Below, one piece after another: positions 8,367 to 16,686 of a DNA stretch of 64,000 nucleotides. The DNA comes from Paractinoplanes ovalisporus (GTDB taxonomy: Bacteria; Actinomycetota; Actinomycetes; Mycobacteriales; Micromonosporaceae), in NCBI RefSeq assembly GCF_016834655.1, contig NZ_JAENHP010000011.1:62001-126000 (forward strand), given 5' to 3'. The notes beneath the pieces were generated by a model that worked only from the letters and a program-made list of their open reading frames with translations, had not been told where the DNA came from and searched no databases. Position numbers and translations under genes: made by a program. Each line of letters opens with the position of its first letter. Position 1 is the first letter of the stretch.

Positions 8367-9218
8367 CTATCCCCGGGCGATGAGCGAATCAGCCACCTGG
8401 CGGGCCCGTTCGATGGGAACCGCGAAGCCGATCCCGATCGATCCGCCGCCCTCCATGGTCGCGATGGCCGTATTGACCCCGATCACCTCGCCTCGGGCGT
8501 TCACCAGCGGTCCGCCGGAATTGCCCGGGTTGATGGAGGCGTCGGTCTGCACCGCCGTCTGACGTGCCTGACCACCGAGCCGGACCTCCCGGTCGAGGGC
8601 GCTGACGATGCCGGCGGTCACGGTTCCGCTCAGGCCCAGCGGCGAGCCGACGGCCAGCACCGGCTCGCCGACCCGGGTCCCGTTCGGGTCGGCCAGCGCC
8701 AAGGGCTGCGGCGGAGCGCCGTCGGTGACCCGCAGAACGGCGATGTCGCTGCCGGGATCGGTGCCGACGACCTCGGCCGTACGGCGTTGGCCGTCCGCGC
8801 CGACGATGCTGACCGAGCCGCCCCGGCCGGCCGCGACCACGTGGTTGTTCGTGACGATGTGACCGCGGTTGTCGAAGACGAACCCGGAGCCGGAGGCGCC
8901 GCCCTGCCCGGTGCGCACCTGCACCGAGACGACGCTGGGCAGCACCCGGGCCGCCGCCCCGACCAGGTCGGCCGGAACGTTGCCCTGTGGCAGGGGCGCG
9001 GCGGTGGCGGGCTCGGCGTCATCGTCGCGCCCGGCGAAGTAACCGGCGGCGCCGCCGGCGCCGGCCGAGAGACCGACGACGGCGAGAGCGGCGAGAGCGG
9101 CGGCGGGAAAGCGGCGGCCTTTCGCAGCGGAATGGACCGGAGCTTCCGTCAAAAGCGGCTCGGAGGCCCACGACGGGGAGTGGAACTCAGGTCCGCGGGG
9201 TGTCCCAAGTCCAGACAT
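8367..9218 (-). CDS. Membrane-anchored trypsin-like serine protease (HtrA-type, no PDZ)
   Basis: 283 residues: about 37 cytoplasmic residues, one membrane helix (about 38-61), then a trypsin-like protease outside the membrane. The triad is visible: His126 in TNNHVV, Asp158 in GSDIAVL and Ser234 in NPGNSGGP. The chain ends right after the protease domain, so the C-terminal PDZ domain typical of HtrA/DegP is absent. ATG at 9218 is preceded by AAAGGATC. It sits 20 bases after the VWA gene and seven before the response regulator, in a same-strand run from MoxR to the histidine kinase. Likely envelope protein quality control or signalling proteolysis. Confidence 0.92.
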   Translation of the reverse strand: MSGLGTPRGPEFHSPSWASEPLLTEAPVHSAAKGRRFPAAALAALAVVGLSAGAGGAAGYFAGRDDDAEPATAAPLPQGNVPADLVGAAARVLPSVVSVQVRTGQGGASGSGFVFDNRGHIVTNNHVVAAGRGGSVSIVGADGQRRTAEVVGTDPGSDIAVLRVTDGAPPQPLALADPNGTRVGEPVLAVGSPLGLSGTVTAGIVSALDREVRLGGQARQTAVQTDASINPGNSGGPLVNARGEVIGVNTAIATMEGGGSIGIGFAVPIERARQVADSLIARG

Positions 9219-9238
9219 GGCGATCCTTTCGGGGAAGG

Positions 9239-10189
9239 TCAGGGAAGGCGGGCGAACCAGAACATCGACGCGCCGGCCACGATCAGCGCCAGGACCAGCC
9301 CGATGCCGATGAACCAGGCGGACACCTCACGCACCTCGGTCTGGTAACCCACCGAGCTGCCGATGTCCGCGTACGCGTTGCGCAGCTCCTCGGTGTTGGC
9401 GGCCTCGAAGTAGCGCCCGCCAGTGGCCGACGCGACCGATTCGAGGGTCTCGCCGTCGACCGGCACCTCCTGGCCGCCACCGATGGTGCCCGACGGCGTG
9501 CCGAACGAGATGGTGTCGACGGGCACGCCGAGCTCGTTGGCCATCCGCGCCGCCTCGGCCGGGTCCTGGCCCGAGGTGTTGGCGCCGTCCGAGAGCACGA
9601 TGACCCGGGCCGGCGGCACGTCCTCGCCGGCCGACGCGTCGACCGAGCGGATCTGCTCCAGGGCCGAGGCGATGGCGTCACCGATCGCGGTGCCGCCCTG
9701 CCCGGCCGCGCCGTCCGCGAGCCGGTCGATGCCGCTGCCGAGCTGGTTGCGGTCGGTGCCCGGCGGCACGAAGACCGATGCCTGCCCGGCGAACCCGACC
9801 AGCCCGACGTTGAACTGCTCGGGCAGGTCCTCGACGAAGCCGCGGGCGGCCGCCTTGGCCGCGTCGAGCCGGTTCGGGGCGACGTCCTCGGCCAGCATCG
9901 ACCGGGACACATCGACCGCGACCAGCACGGTGGCCCGTTCCCGTGGCACCTGCACCTCGGCCTGGGGCTGGGCGAAACCGACGACCAGCAGGCCCAGCAT
10001 GGCCAGGAAGAGCGAGGCGGGCAGATGCCGGCGCCAGCCGGGACGCTTGGGGGCGACCCGGTCGAGCAGCTTGAGGTTGGTGAAACGCACGGCGTACCGG
10101 CTGCGGCGGCGCTGCGCGAAGAGGTACGCCACGGCGAGCGCGACGACGCCGAGCAGCAGCCACAGCCGTTCCGGGGAGAGCCAGGTCAT
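9239..10189 (-). CDS. VWA-domain membrane protein (BatA-like)
   Basis: 316-residue protein with two N-terminal helices (about 8-26 and 55-75), a von Willebrand A domain, and one C-terminal helix. The MIDAS motif is intact: DVSRSM (about 92-97), a Thr in GQGGTAIGD, and the Asp in VLSDGANTSG. The domain probably faces outward and binds a partner through a divalent metal. The ATG at 10189 overlaps the DUF58 stop by ATGA; longer upstream frames overlap that gene. MoxR-DUF58-VWA is a well-known set in which the MoxR ATPase is thought to act as chaperone on VWA partners. Confidence 0.92.
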   Translation of the reverse strand: MTWLSPERLWLLLGVVALAVAYLFAQRRRSRYAVRFTNLKLLDRVAPKRPGWRRHLPASLFLAMLGLLVVGFAQPQAEVQVPRERATVLVAVDVSRSMLAEDVAPNRLDAAKAAARGFVEDLPEQFNVGLVGFAGQASVFVPPGTDRNQLGSGIDRLADGAAGQGGTAIGDAIASALEQIRSVDASAGEDVPPARVIVLSDGANTSGQDPAEAARMANELGVPVDTISFGTPSGTIGGGQEVPVDGETLESVASATGGRYFEAANTEELRNAYADIGSSVGYQTEVREVSAWFIGIGLVLALIVAGASMFWFARLP

Positions 10190-11148
10190 TGTGGGGTCCT
10201 CACGGGTCTCGCGGCCGCCCGGCTCAGGCGCCGCCGGGCGTGCACGTGGCGCACGATGTCGGCGATCCAGTCCCGGTCGGTCCGCAGCGGTAGGTGGGCG
10301 GCGCCGGCCCGTTTGATGGCGGCCGCGATGGTGGCCTGCTGCTGGGCGGCCGCGGCGGCGTAGCGTTCGCGCAGCTTCCGGCTGGCCGTGGGCACCTCGC
10401 GCCGGCGACCGGTCTCGGGGTCGATCAGCGTGAGCAGGCCGACGTCCGGCAGTTCGTGCTCGCGCGGGTCGCCCACCTGCACGGCCAGCACCTGGTGGCG
10501 GGCGGCGAGCCGGCGCAGCGGTTCCTCCCACTCCGGTGCGGCCGGGCCGAGGCCGTCCTCGTCGAGCCCGTCCAGAAAGTCGGAGACCACGACCACCAGG
10601 CCCGTACGGGGGGTCTGGCGGTGCAGGGCCTCGATCCCGCCGCCCAGTGACACCGGCCGCTGGTTGCGGGGCGTGAGCATCATGGCCCGCAGCAGGGCGA
10701 GCAGCGACGCCCGTCCGCCCCGGGCCGGGAACCGTCGTACACCCTCGCCGGAAAGCAGGTGGGCGCCGAGCCGGTTGCCGTTGCCGAGCGTGAGGAACCC
10801 GACGGCCGCGACCGCCGCCAGGCCCAGCTCCCGCTTCTCCAGGTCGGCGGTGCCGAAGTCCATGCTCGCGCTGGCGTCGACCAGCACATGGGTGGCGAGC
10901 TCACGGTCGGCGTCGACCGTCCGCACGTGGGGCACGGTGGTCCGGGCGGTGACCGCCCAGTCCATGCGGCGCACCTCGTCCTCGCCGGGCCGGTATTCCT
11001 TGCTGCCGGCCGGTTCGCTGCCGATGCCGGGCAACAGACCCAGGTACGAGCCGTGGAGCAGCCCGTCGAGCCGTCGCGTGATCATCAGTTCGAGCCGCCG
11101 GAGGCGCCGCTCGGGAACGAGCTCGGGTCCGAAGTTGCCCTCGTTCAT
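10186..11148 (-). CDS. DUF58 domain protein
   Basis: 320-residue cytoplasmic protein. The DUF58 signature YRPGEDEVRRMDWAVTART (about residues 54-73) is followed by a VWA-like fold with VDASASMDFG resembling a MIDAS site. No membrane helix is present. It overlaps MoxR upstream and the VWA gene downstream by ATGA, so the three are translationally coupled and likely made in fixed ratio. DUF58 proteins are regular partners of MoxR ATPases; their molecular role is not settled. Confidence 0.92.
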   Translation of the reverse strand: MNEGNFGPELVPERRLRRLELMITRRLDGLLHGSYLGLLPGIGSEPAGSKEYRPGEDEVRRMDWAVTARTTVPHVRTVDADRELATHVLVDASASMDFGTADLEKRELGLAAVAAVGFLTLGNGNRLGAHLLSGEGVRRFPARGGRASLLALLRAMMLTPRNQRPVSLGGGIEALHRQTPRTGLVVVVSDFLDGLDEDGLGPAAPEWEEPLRRLAARHQVLAVQVGDPREHELPDVGLLTLIDPETGRRREVPTASRKLRERYAAAAAQQQATIAAAIKRAGAAHLPLRTDRDWIADIVRHVHARRRLSRAAARPVRTPQ

Positions 11149-12155
11149 GCCGCCATCCCCAGGCCGGGGCCGCTGTCCTCCTGCTGCGGCGCGATGATCG
11201 GCAGCGGCACCGAGTCGATGACGCGGCGCACGATCTGTTCGGGCTGCACGCCGTCGGCCACCGCGTCGAACGACAGGACGAGGCGGTGCGCGAGCACGTC
11301 CGGGGCGATGTCGAGCAGGTCGGCCGGCAGCACGTAGTCGCGGCCCCGCAGCAGGGCGAGGGCGCGGCCGGCGGCGACCAGTCCGAGGGTGGCGCGCGGG
11401 CTGGCCCCGTACGCGAGCTGGGCCGCGACGTCGGGCAGGCCGAAGCGCTCGGGTTCGCGGGTGGCCAGCACGAGCCGTACGACGTACTCGGCCAGCGCGT
11501 GGTGGACGAACACGCCGCGCGCCCGGGCCTGCAGCTCGTTGAGGATCACCGGGTCGAGCACCCGCTGCGCCACCGGCCGGGCCCCGCCCATCCGATAGAG
11601 GATGCCCAGCTCCTCCTGCTCGGTCGGGTAGCCCACGACGACCCGCATGAGGAAGCGGTCGCGCTGCGCCTCCGGCAGCTGATAGACGCCCTCGCTCTCG
11701 ATCGGGTTCTGGGTGGCGAGCACGAGGAACGGTTTCGGTACGGGATAGGTCTGGCCCCCGATCGAGACGTGGCCCTCGGCCATCACCTCGAGCAGCGCCG
11801 ACTGCACCTTGGCGGGAGCGCGGTTGATCTCGTCGGCGAGCACGATGTGCGCCATGATCGGGCCGAGCTCGACGTCGAAGCTCTCCTTGCCGGCCCGGTA
11901 GATGCGGGTGCCGAGGATGTCCGACGGCACCAGGTCGGGCGTGAACTGGATGCGGTGGAAGGTGCCGCCCACCGCGACGGCGAGGGTCTCGGCGGCCAGG
12001 GTCTTGGCCACGCCGGGAACGCCCTCGAGCAGGCAGTGCCCGCCGGCCAGCAGTGCGGTCAGCAGCCGCTCGACGAGCCGGTCCTGTCCGACGATCACCT
12101 TCTTGACTTCGAACAGGGTCCGCTCGAGCCGGCGGTCCGTTGCGTCATCTGTCAT
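11145..12155 (-). CDS. MoxR-family AAA+ ATPase
   Basis: 336-residue AAA+ ATPase of the MoxR group. Walker A is GVPGVAKT (about 45-52), Walker B is IVLADEINRAPAK, and the pre-sensor loop reads ATQNPIESEGVYQLPEAQRDR, followed by the C-terminal helical domain. It probably remodels or activates the VWA/DUF58 partners encoded downstream. The ATG at 12155 (MTDDATD) is preferred; an in-frame start further upstream lacks homology. No clear Shine-Dalgarno is present, and the start codon lies inside an inverted repeat (CTGTCA at 12149-12154, TGACAG at 12163-12168), so initiation could be leaderless or repressor-controlled. Confidence 0.93.
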   Translation of the reverse strand: MTDDATDRRLERTLFEVKKVIVGQDRLVERLLTALLAGGHCLLEGVPGVAKTLAAETLAVAVGGTFHRIQFTPDLVPSDILGTRIYRAGKESFDVELGPIMAHIVLADEINRAPAKVQSALLEVMAEGHVSIGGQTYPVPKPFLVLATQNPIESEGVYQLPEAQRDRFLMRVVVGYPTEQEELGILYRMGGARPVAQRVLDPVILNELQARARGVFVHHALAEYVVRLVLATREPERFGLPDVAAQLAYGASPRATLGLVAAGRALALLRGRDYVLPADLLDIAPDVLAHRLVLSFDAVADGVQPEQIVRRVIDSVPLPIIAPQQEDSGPGLGMAA

Positions 12156-12346
12156 GTGTCGATGACAGCAACTGACACCGAAAGCGAGCCGAAGCGGGAC
12201 CGAAAAAAGACCGAAGGGCCCTGTGGACAACCACCCTCCGGCACTTCGCCGGGGGCTAGTCTCACGCCCTGCCCTGGGTGGCTGGGGGTGGTGGTGGGTG
12301 AATTGGAAAGGGAATCTTGTCGGTGCTACCGGGCAAGATGGGAATC

Positions 12347-12835
12347 ATGACGTATCCACCACCGCAGTACCACGGGGAAACCGGAGAAGTCAGCGCCACC
12401 TACCGGCCGGACGCGACCGCGCCCGAGCTCGTCTATCCGAACGGCACCAAGGTCCGCTACCTGTCCACTGGGGAGTCGACCGGCGGCCTGTTCGGGCTCT
12501 ACCGCTGGGAGTGCGGGCCCGGCGTCACCGGCCCCGACCCGCACTTCCACCGGTCGATCAGCGAATCGTTCTACATCCTGAGCGGCAGCATGCGCATCTA
12601 CAACGGCAAGGAATGGATCGACACCGAACCCGGCGACTATGTGCACGTGCCGATCGGCGGCATCCACGCGTTCAAGAACGAGTCCGGCGCCCCGGCCTCG
12701 ATGCTGCTGCACTTCTCACCGGGTGCGCCGCGTGAGGGCTATTTCGAGGGCCTGGTGCACGTGGCCCAGATGAGCGACGAGGAGAAGGTCCAGTTCTATC
12801 TGGACCACGACAATCACTGGCTCGACGGGCGCTGA
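12347..12835 (+). CDS. Cupin-domain protein
   Basis: 162-residue single-domain cupin. Metal ligands of motif 1 are visible in PDPHFHRSISESFYILSG (two His and a Glu), and motif 2 in PGDYVHVPIGGIHAF. Such proteins bind a divalent metal and include small dioxygenases, isomerases and ligand sensors; nothing here distinguishes these. ATG at 12347 with GATGGGA five bases upstream is chosen; ATG at 12338 and TTG at 12317 are in-frame alternatives. It is divergent from moxR and its 3' end overlaps a small opposite-strand frame by 22 bases. Confidence 0.85.
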   Translation: MTYPPPQYHGETGEVSATYRPDATAPELVYPNGTKVRYLSTGESTGGLFGLYRWECGPGVTGPDPHFHRSISESFYILSGSMRIYNGKEWIDTEPGDYVHVPIGGIHAFKNESGAPASMLLHFSPGAPREGYFEGLVHVAQMSDEEKVQFYLDHDNHWLDGR

Positions 12836-12933
12836 CGCCAGAAGCGCTGGTACTTCTCGTCCGGCTCCGCGGCGATGATCTCTTGGGCGATGGCCCGAAC
12901 CGCCTCGTCGCCCCAGAGATCGTCGCCGCTCAC
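12814..12933 (-). CDS. Possible small protein coupled to the diguanylate cyclase gene
   Basis: A 39-codon frame beginning with GTG at 12933, which overlaps the cyclase stop as GTGA, exactly like the verified coupled pairs in this window. The peptide begins SGDDLWGDEAVRAIAQEI and is acidic and helix-prone, ending WRQRPSSQ. It overlaps the convergent cupin gene by 22 bases. I do not recognise it. Support comes only from the coupled start and an otherwise unexplained gap between the two larger genes. Confidence 0.4.
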   Translation of the reverse strand: MSGDDLWGDEAVRAIAQEIIAAEPDEKYQRFWRQRPSSQ

Positions 12934-14471
12934 CGCGCCACTTCAGTGCCCGGATGGATCAGGCCGGGGTGGTGACGCAGCCAGGTGCCCTTGCCGCCGC
13001 GCTTGGCGGCGTACATCGCGATGTCGGCCTCGCGCAGCAGCGAACCCACATCGGTGGCCGGGCCGGCCGCGGCCACGCCGATCGAGGCCGCCGCCCGCAC
13101 CGGCACGCCGTCGATCAGCTCGGGGACGGTGAGGGCGGACAGGATGCGTACGGCGGTCTGCTCGGCCTCGGTCACCGTGCAGCCCGGCAGCAGCACCGCG
13201 AACTCGTCACCGCCGAGCCGGGCCGCCACGTCGCCCGAGCGGATCGCACCGCGCAGACGGTCGGCCACCCCGAGCAGCAGCGCGTCGCCGGCCGCGTGAC
13301 CCATCGTGTCGTTGACCGCCTTGAACCCGTCGAGGTCGACCAGCAGCACCGACACCGCACCCGGCGACGCCGCCAACGCGTGTTCGACCTGCTCGTGGAA
13401 GTGACCCCGGTTGGCCAGGCCGGTCAGCCCGTCGAAGTGGGCCTGGTGCCGCAGCCGCACCTCATGCTCGCGCAGCCGGCTGATCAGGGCCTGGTTGTCG
13501 TGGAAGGCCACCAGCTGACGCCACGCGACCAGGGCGCAGATCAGCGCCAGCCCGACGACCACACCCCACAGGCGCTGGTTCACGCCGCCCGGAAGCACGA
13601 TCACCAGCACGACGAAGGCCACGACCATGGCCCCGTACGGGAGAAGGCTGTAAGGCTTGCGCCGCCGCTCACCGAACGCCGACCGGTCGAAGCTGGCCAG
13701 CAGGAACTGGATGCGCGGGCCGACGGCGATCAGCACCGAGGGCAGATAGCGCACGAAGTAGACCGCAGGCGACACGTCGGTGCCGTGCGGGGCGAGGAAC
13801 ATGCCGACGCTCATCACCATCGTCGCGCCGATCATCGGGAACGCGGACGCCTTGTGCATGGGCGCGTTGCCGCTGAGGATCATCTTGACCGACGCGAACG
13901 ACGCCGTGACGGCCACCCCGGTCGCGGCCAGCACGGCCAGCATGTCCGAGCGCCAGTCCCCGTCCGGTGTCACCAGCGAGCACCACGCGACCACCGCGCC
14001 CGCGACGAGCACGGTCGCCGAGTCGAGCCAGAAACCCAGACGCTCCCGGCCCGTACGGTTCGGATGCGGGTAGGCCAGCATCGCGGTCAACACCGACAAG
14101 AGGCCGATGCCCAGGCAGACGGTCTGCAGAGTGCCGCCGTTGGTCGACCAGGTGCCCGGGAACCAGGTCATCAGCGCCTGGAAGCCGTCACCGAACGTGA
14201 ACAGTGTGCCGGTCGCCGCCAGCACGAGCCAGAACCGCCGGATCGCGCCCGTCGCCAGCCGCGCCACCCGCCACGAGAAGAAGGCGAGCAGCACGTCCAG
14301 CGGCGGCTGGAACGTCCAGAAGATCCGTACCTGCCATTCCGCGTTCCCGTTGAACACGGTGAACAGGATGAAGGTGAGACCCGTCCAGGCCAGCATGGCG
14401 AGCAGCCAGGGGTCACGGCGAAGCGCGGACATGGCCGTGACCGGGCCGTCCTCGCGCGCCGAGCGGGCCAC
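12930..14471 (-). CDS. Membrane diguanylate cyclase (GGDEF)
   Basis: 513-residue protein with about eight or nine membrane helices over residues 20-310, a short linker helix, and a C-terminal GGDEF domain. The active site reads RLGGDEFAVLL, so it should make cyclic di-GMP; the substrate segment VDLDGFKAVNDTMGH is intact. I see no RxxD inhibitory site directly upstream. The GTG start at 14471 has GGGGAGG six bases before it. A small coupled frame may follow. The membrane part probably senses an unknown signal. A 46-bp tandem array lies upstream, between this gene and the DUF3817-like gene. Confidence 0.93.
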   Translation of the reverse strand: MARSAREDGPVTAMSALRRDPWLLAMLAWTGLTFILFTVFNGNAEWQVRIFWTFQPPLDVLLAFFSWRVARLATGAIRRFWLVLAATGTLFTFGDGFQALMTWFPGTWSTNGGTLQTVCLGIGLLSVLTAMLAYPHPNRTGRERLGFWLDSATVLVAGAVVAWCSLVTPDGDWRSDMLAVLAATGVAVTASFASVKMILSGNAPMHKASAFPMIGATMVMSVGMFLAPHGTDVSPAVYFVRYLPSVLIAVGPRIQFLLASFDRSAFGERRRKPYSLLPYGAMVVAFVVLVIVLPGGVNQRLWGVVVGLALICALVAWRQLVAFHDNQALISRLREHEVRLRHQAHFDGLTGLANRGHFHEQVEHALAASPGAVSVLLVDLDGFKAVNDTMGHAAGDALLLGVADRLRGAIRSGDVAARLGGDEFAVLLPGCTVTEAEQTAVRILSALTVPELIDGVPVRAAASIGVAAAGPATDVGSLLREADIAMYAAKRGGKGTWLRHHPGLIHPGTEVAR

Positions 14472-14543
14472 ACGGCCTCCCCTGAGTCGTCACGGACCAC
14501 TGCGGTCCATGGCGCTCCAGATCGACACTGCGCGGGCCGGGTT

Positions 14544-14727
14544 GAGGAAACGCCGCGTGGCTCACTCCGGGCGAGTCGGTGGTGCTTCAGGAGGAACCCC
14601 GCGTGGCTCACTCCAGGCGAGTCGGTGCGCTTCACGAGGAACGCCGCGTGGCTCACTCCGGGCGAGTCGGTGGCGCTTCAGGAGGAACCCCGCGTGGCTC
14701 ACTCCAGGCGGTCGGCTTGCGCTTCAC
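14544..14727. repeat. Tandem array, 4 x about 46 bp
   Basis: Four consecutive units (14544-14590, 14591-14635, 14636-14681, 14682-14727) share the core CGCGTGGCTCACTCC. Units 1 and 3 resemble each other, as do 2 and 4, indicating a later doubling of a 91-bp pair. The array fills the gap between the stop of the DUF3817-like gene and the start of the diguanylate cyclase. Confidence 0.9.
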
Positions 14728-14757
14728 CACCAGGATTTCGTACGGGATTTTCCAGTG

Positions 14758-15021
14758 CTACTGACGAGCGGTGCTCGCCACCGGCCGGAGGCTGCGACGG
14801 GCCAGCACGCCACCTATCCCCGGTATGAGCGCCAGCAGCCTGGGCCGGATCTGTCCGGTCTCGGCGATGGTGGCGCCGATGACGACCAGGTAGGCGCACC
14901 CGTGCAGCGGCCCGAGCACCGTGGCCACTGGTTGCACGTGCACGGTGGCCAGGTTGACCAGAAGCACCAGCAGCGAGAGAAGTTCGACGCGGGCGGCGAG
15001 CTTGAGCATCACGGCCGTCAC
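14758..15021 (-). CDS. Small DUF3817-like membrane protein
   Basis: 87-residue protein with two or three helices. The segment LLVLLVNLATVHVQPVATV followed by GPLHGCAYL matches the layout of DUF3817 proteins, small integral membrane proteins of unknown function often coupled with another membrane gene. The GTG start at 15021 overlaps the previous stop by GTGA (15018-15021); ATG at 15009 is a weaker alternative. It ends with TAG at 14758-14760. Confidence 0.75.
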   Translation of the reverse strand: MTAVMLKLAARVELLSLLVLLVNLATVHVQPVATVLGPLHGCAYLVVIGATIAETGQIRPRLLALIPGIGGVLARRSLRPVASTARQ

Positions 15022-15632
15022 GCCCCCGTCGTCGAGCCCGGACGCACGATCATCAGCACGACGACGGCCGCCCAGAGCAGGTTGAAGATCCCCGACACCA
15101 TGCCGAGACGCTTACCGGCTGTTTCGCCGGGTGTTCCGGGGGCCGACGCCGGCGCTGTTGCCGGCTCGCGTGCGAGCGTTGATGCTGCGGGCTCCCGTGC
15201 GAGCGTTGACGCTCCGGGGTCGCCTGCAGGCGTTGACGCTCCGGGGTCGCCTGCAGGCGTTGACGCTCCGGGGTCGCCTGCAGGCGTTGACGCTCCAGGG
15301 TCGCGTGGGGCCGTTGATGCGGTCAGGGCGTCGCGTTGGGCCGGCAGGATCGCGAAGCCGAGGACGACGCCGGCGATCGCGGTCAGCACGATCGACGCCA
15401 GCAGCCACGCGTCGGTCAGCACCCCGAGCGAGGCCGCCGTGGCCAGCCCGAAGACCGGAACGCTGAGGCCCAGCACGGCATAGACGCGGCAGATCCGGTG
15501 CAGCGTGCGCAGCTGGGCGAGGTCACCACGGCGCAGCGCGGCCGGAAACATGCTGGCCGCGACGGTGACCGGTCCGATGGCCACGATCGCGGCCAGAACA
15601 TGCAGGGAGAGCAGCACTTTTGTCACGGTCAC
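15018..15632 (-). CDS. DUF2269-like membrane protein with a GDPGASTPA repeat loop
   Basis: 204-residue protein. The N-terminal half has a helix with LHVLAAIVAIGPVTVAAS and two more helices, resembling DUF2269 integral membrane proteins. Between the fourth and last helix is a loop of nine-residue repeats (GDPGASTPA three times, plus degenerate REPAASTLA copies) encoded by 27-bp DNA repeats. A final helix precedes the C-terminus. GTG at 15632 is used; GTG at 15626 is equally possible. It is coupled to the DUF3817-like gene downstream and divergent from the AraC-type regulator, which may control it. Confidence 0.75.
   Translation of the reverse strand: MTVTKVLLSLHVLAAIVAIGPVTVAASMFPAALRRGDLAQLRTLHRICRVYAVLGLSVPVFGLATAASLGVLTDAWLLASIVLTAIAGVVLGFAILPAQRDALTASTAPRDPGASTPAGDPGASTPAGDPGASTPAGDPGASTLAREPAASTLAREPATAPASAPGTPGETAGKRLGMVSGIFNLLWAAVVVLMIVRPGSTTGA
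15211..15300. repeat. In-gene tandem array, 27-bp units
   Basis: Three near-identical 27-bp units (15211-15237, 15238-15264, 15265-15291) and a partial fourth, with more degenerate copies just before them (about 15160-15210). Each unit encodes nine residues, so copy-number change keeps the frame. A CTGCAG palindrome lies in each unit. Confidence 0.9.
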
Positions 15633-15674
15633 CGACCGTATGGCCGTTCCCGCCGAGGCGACAGTGGCTCGAAT

Positions 15675-15703
15675 GCCATAGGTCAACGGATTCCAGCCAT
15701 AGG
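15675..15703 (+). promoter_or_regulatory. Direct repeats GCCATAGG, candidate operator
   Basis: GCCATAGG occurs at 15675-15682 and 15696-15703, 21 bp apart (two helical turns), directly before the regulator's GTG at 15712. Spaced direct repeats are the usual target of AraC-type proteins, so autoregulation and control of the divergent membrane genes is plausible. Inference from spacing only. Confidence 0.4.
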
Positions 15704-15711
15704 ATGGGGAC

Positions 15712-16650
15712 GTGCATCGGATCGCCGTCCTGGCTCTGCCCAACGTCGTCGCGTTCGACCTGGCCACGCCGCTCGAGGTGTTCGGCCGGGTGCGTCTGGA
15801 GGATGGCTCACCGCCGTACGAGGTCAGGGTCTGCGCCCCGGAGCCCGAGGTGAGTGCGGGCGCCTTCACGCTGCGCGCCCCGCACGGCCTGGAAGCCCTG
15901 ACCGACGCCGGCACGATCATCGTCCCCGGCTGCCACGACGCCGGGCGCGGCGTCTCCCCCGATGTCCTTGACGCGCTGCGGGCGGCCAACGCGCGCGGCG
16001 CCCGGATCGCGTCGATCTGCGCCGGGGCGTTCACCCTGGCCGCCACCGGTTTGCTGGACGGCCGCCGCGCCACCACCCACTGGGTCGGGGCCGCCCGGTT
16101 CGCCGAGATGTTTCCCCGGGTCGACCTCGACCCCGGCGTGCTCTACGTCGACGAGGGAGAGCTGCTGACTTCGGCCGGCGCCGCCGCCGGGCTCGACCTC
16201 TGCCTGCACCTGGTCCGCCGCGACCACGGCTCCGCGGTGGCGGCCCAGGCCGCGCGCCTGTCGGTGATGCCGCTGGAACGCGAGGGCGGCCAGGCCCAGT
16301 TCATCGTTCCCGAACAGCTGCCCGCCCCGCGCGGCTCCCAGATGGAGCCGTTGCTGATCTGGCTGGAGGAGAGCGCCGGCCGCGACCTGACCCTCGACGA
16401 GATCGCCGCCCGGGCCGGAATGAGCACCCGCACCCTGAACCGGCGTTTCCGCGAGCAGACCGGAACCACGCCGCTGCAGTGGCTGCACCTGGCCCGCATC
16501 CGCCGGGCCCAGCACCTGCTCGAAACGACCGCCCACCCGGTGGACCGCATCGGCTCCCAGGTCGGGTTCGGCTCCCCCACCGCGTTCCGTGACCGCTTCA
16601 AGCGGGTGGTGGGCACCAGCCCGCAGAGTTACCGCCGCAGTTTCCGCTGA
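15712..16650 (+). CDS. GlxA-family AraC-type regulator (DJ-1/PfpI + HTH)
   Basis: 312-residue transcriptional regulator. Residues 1-170 form a DJ-1/PfpI-like domain; ASICAGAFTLAATGLLDG places a Cys in the nucleophile-elbow position and TTHW follows as usual. The C-terminal 100 residues contain two helix-turn-helix motifs (LDEIAARAGMSTRTLNRRF and VGFGSPTAFRDRFKR). GTG at 15712 has GGATGGGG just upstream. It is divergent from the DUF2269/DUF3817-like pair. The ligand bound by the DJ-1-like domain is unknown. Confidence 0.92.
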   Translation: MHRIAVLALPNVVAFDLATPLEVFGRVRLEDGSPPYEVRVCAPEPEVSAGAFTLRAPHGLEALTDAGTIIVPGCHDAGRGVSPDVLDALRAANARGARIASICAGAFTLAATGLLDGRRATTHWVGAARFAEMFPRVDLDPGVLYVDEGELLTSAGAAAGLDLCLHLVRRDHGSAVAAQAARLSVMPLEREGGQAQFIVPEQLPAPRGSQMEPLLIWLEESAGRDLTLDEIAARAGMSTRTLNRRFREQTGTTPLQWLHLARIRRAQHLLETTAHPVDRIGSQVGFGSPTAFRDRFKRVVGTSPQSYRRSFR

Positions 16651-16686
16651 CGTCGCCACACGAGCCACCGCGCTGCCCGGGCAAGC

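Noticed and set aside
12954..14828. Plus-strand frame of 624 codons over the diguanylate cyclase
   Set aside because: Antisense to an intact GGDEF protein with transmembrane helices; its composition is low-complexity and it includes repeat-array translation.
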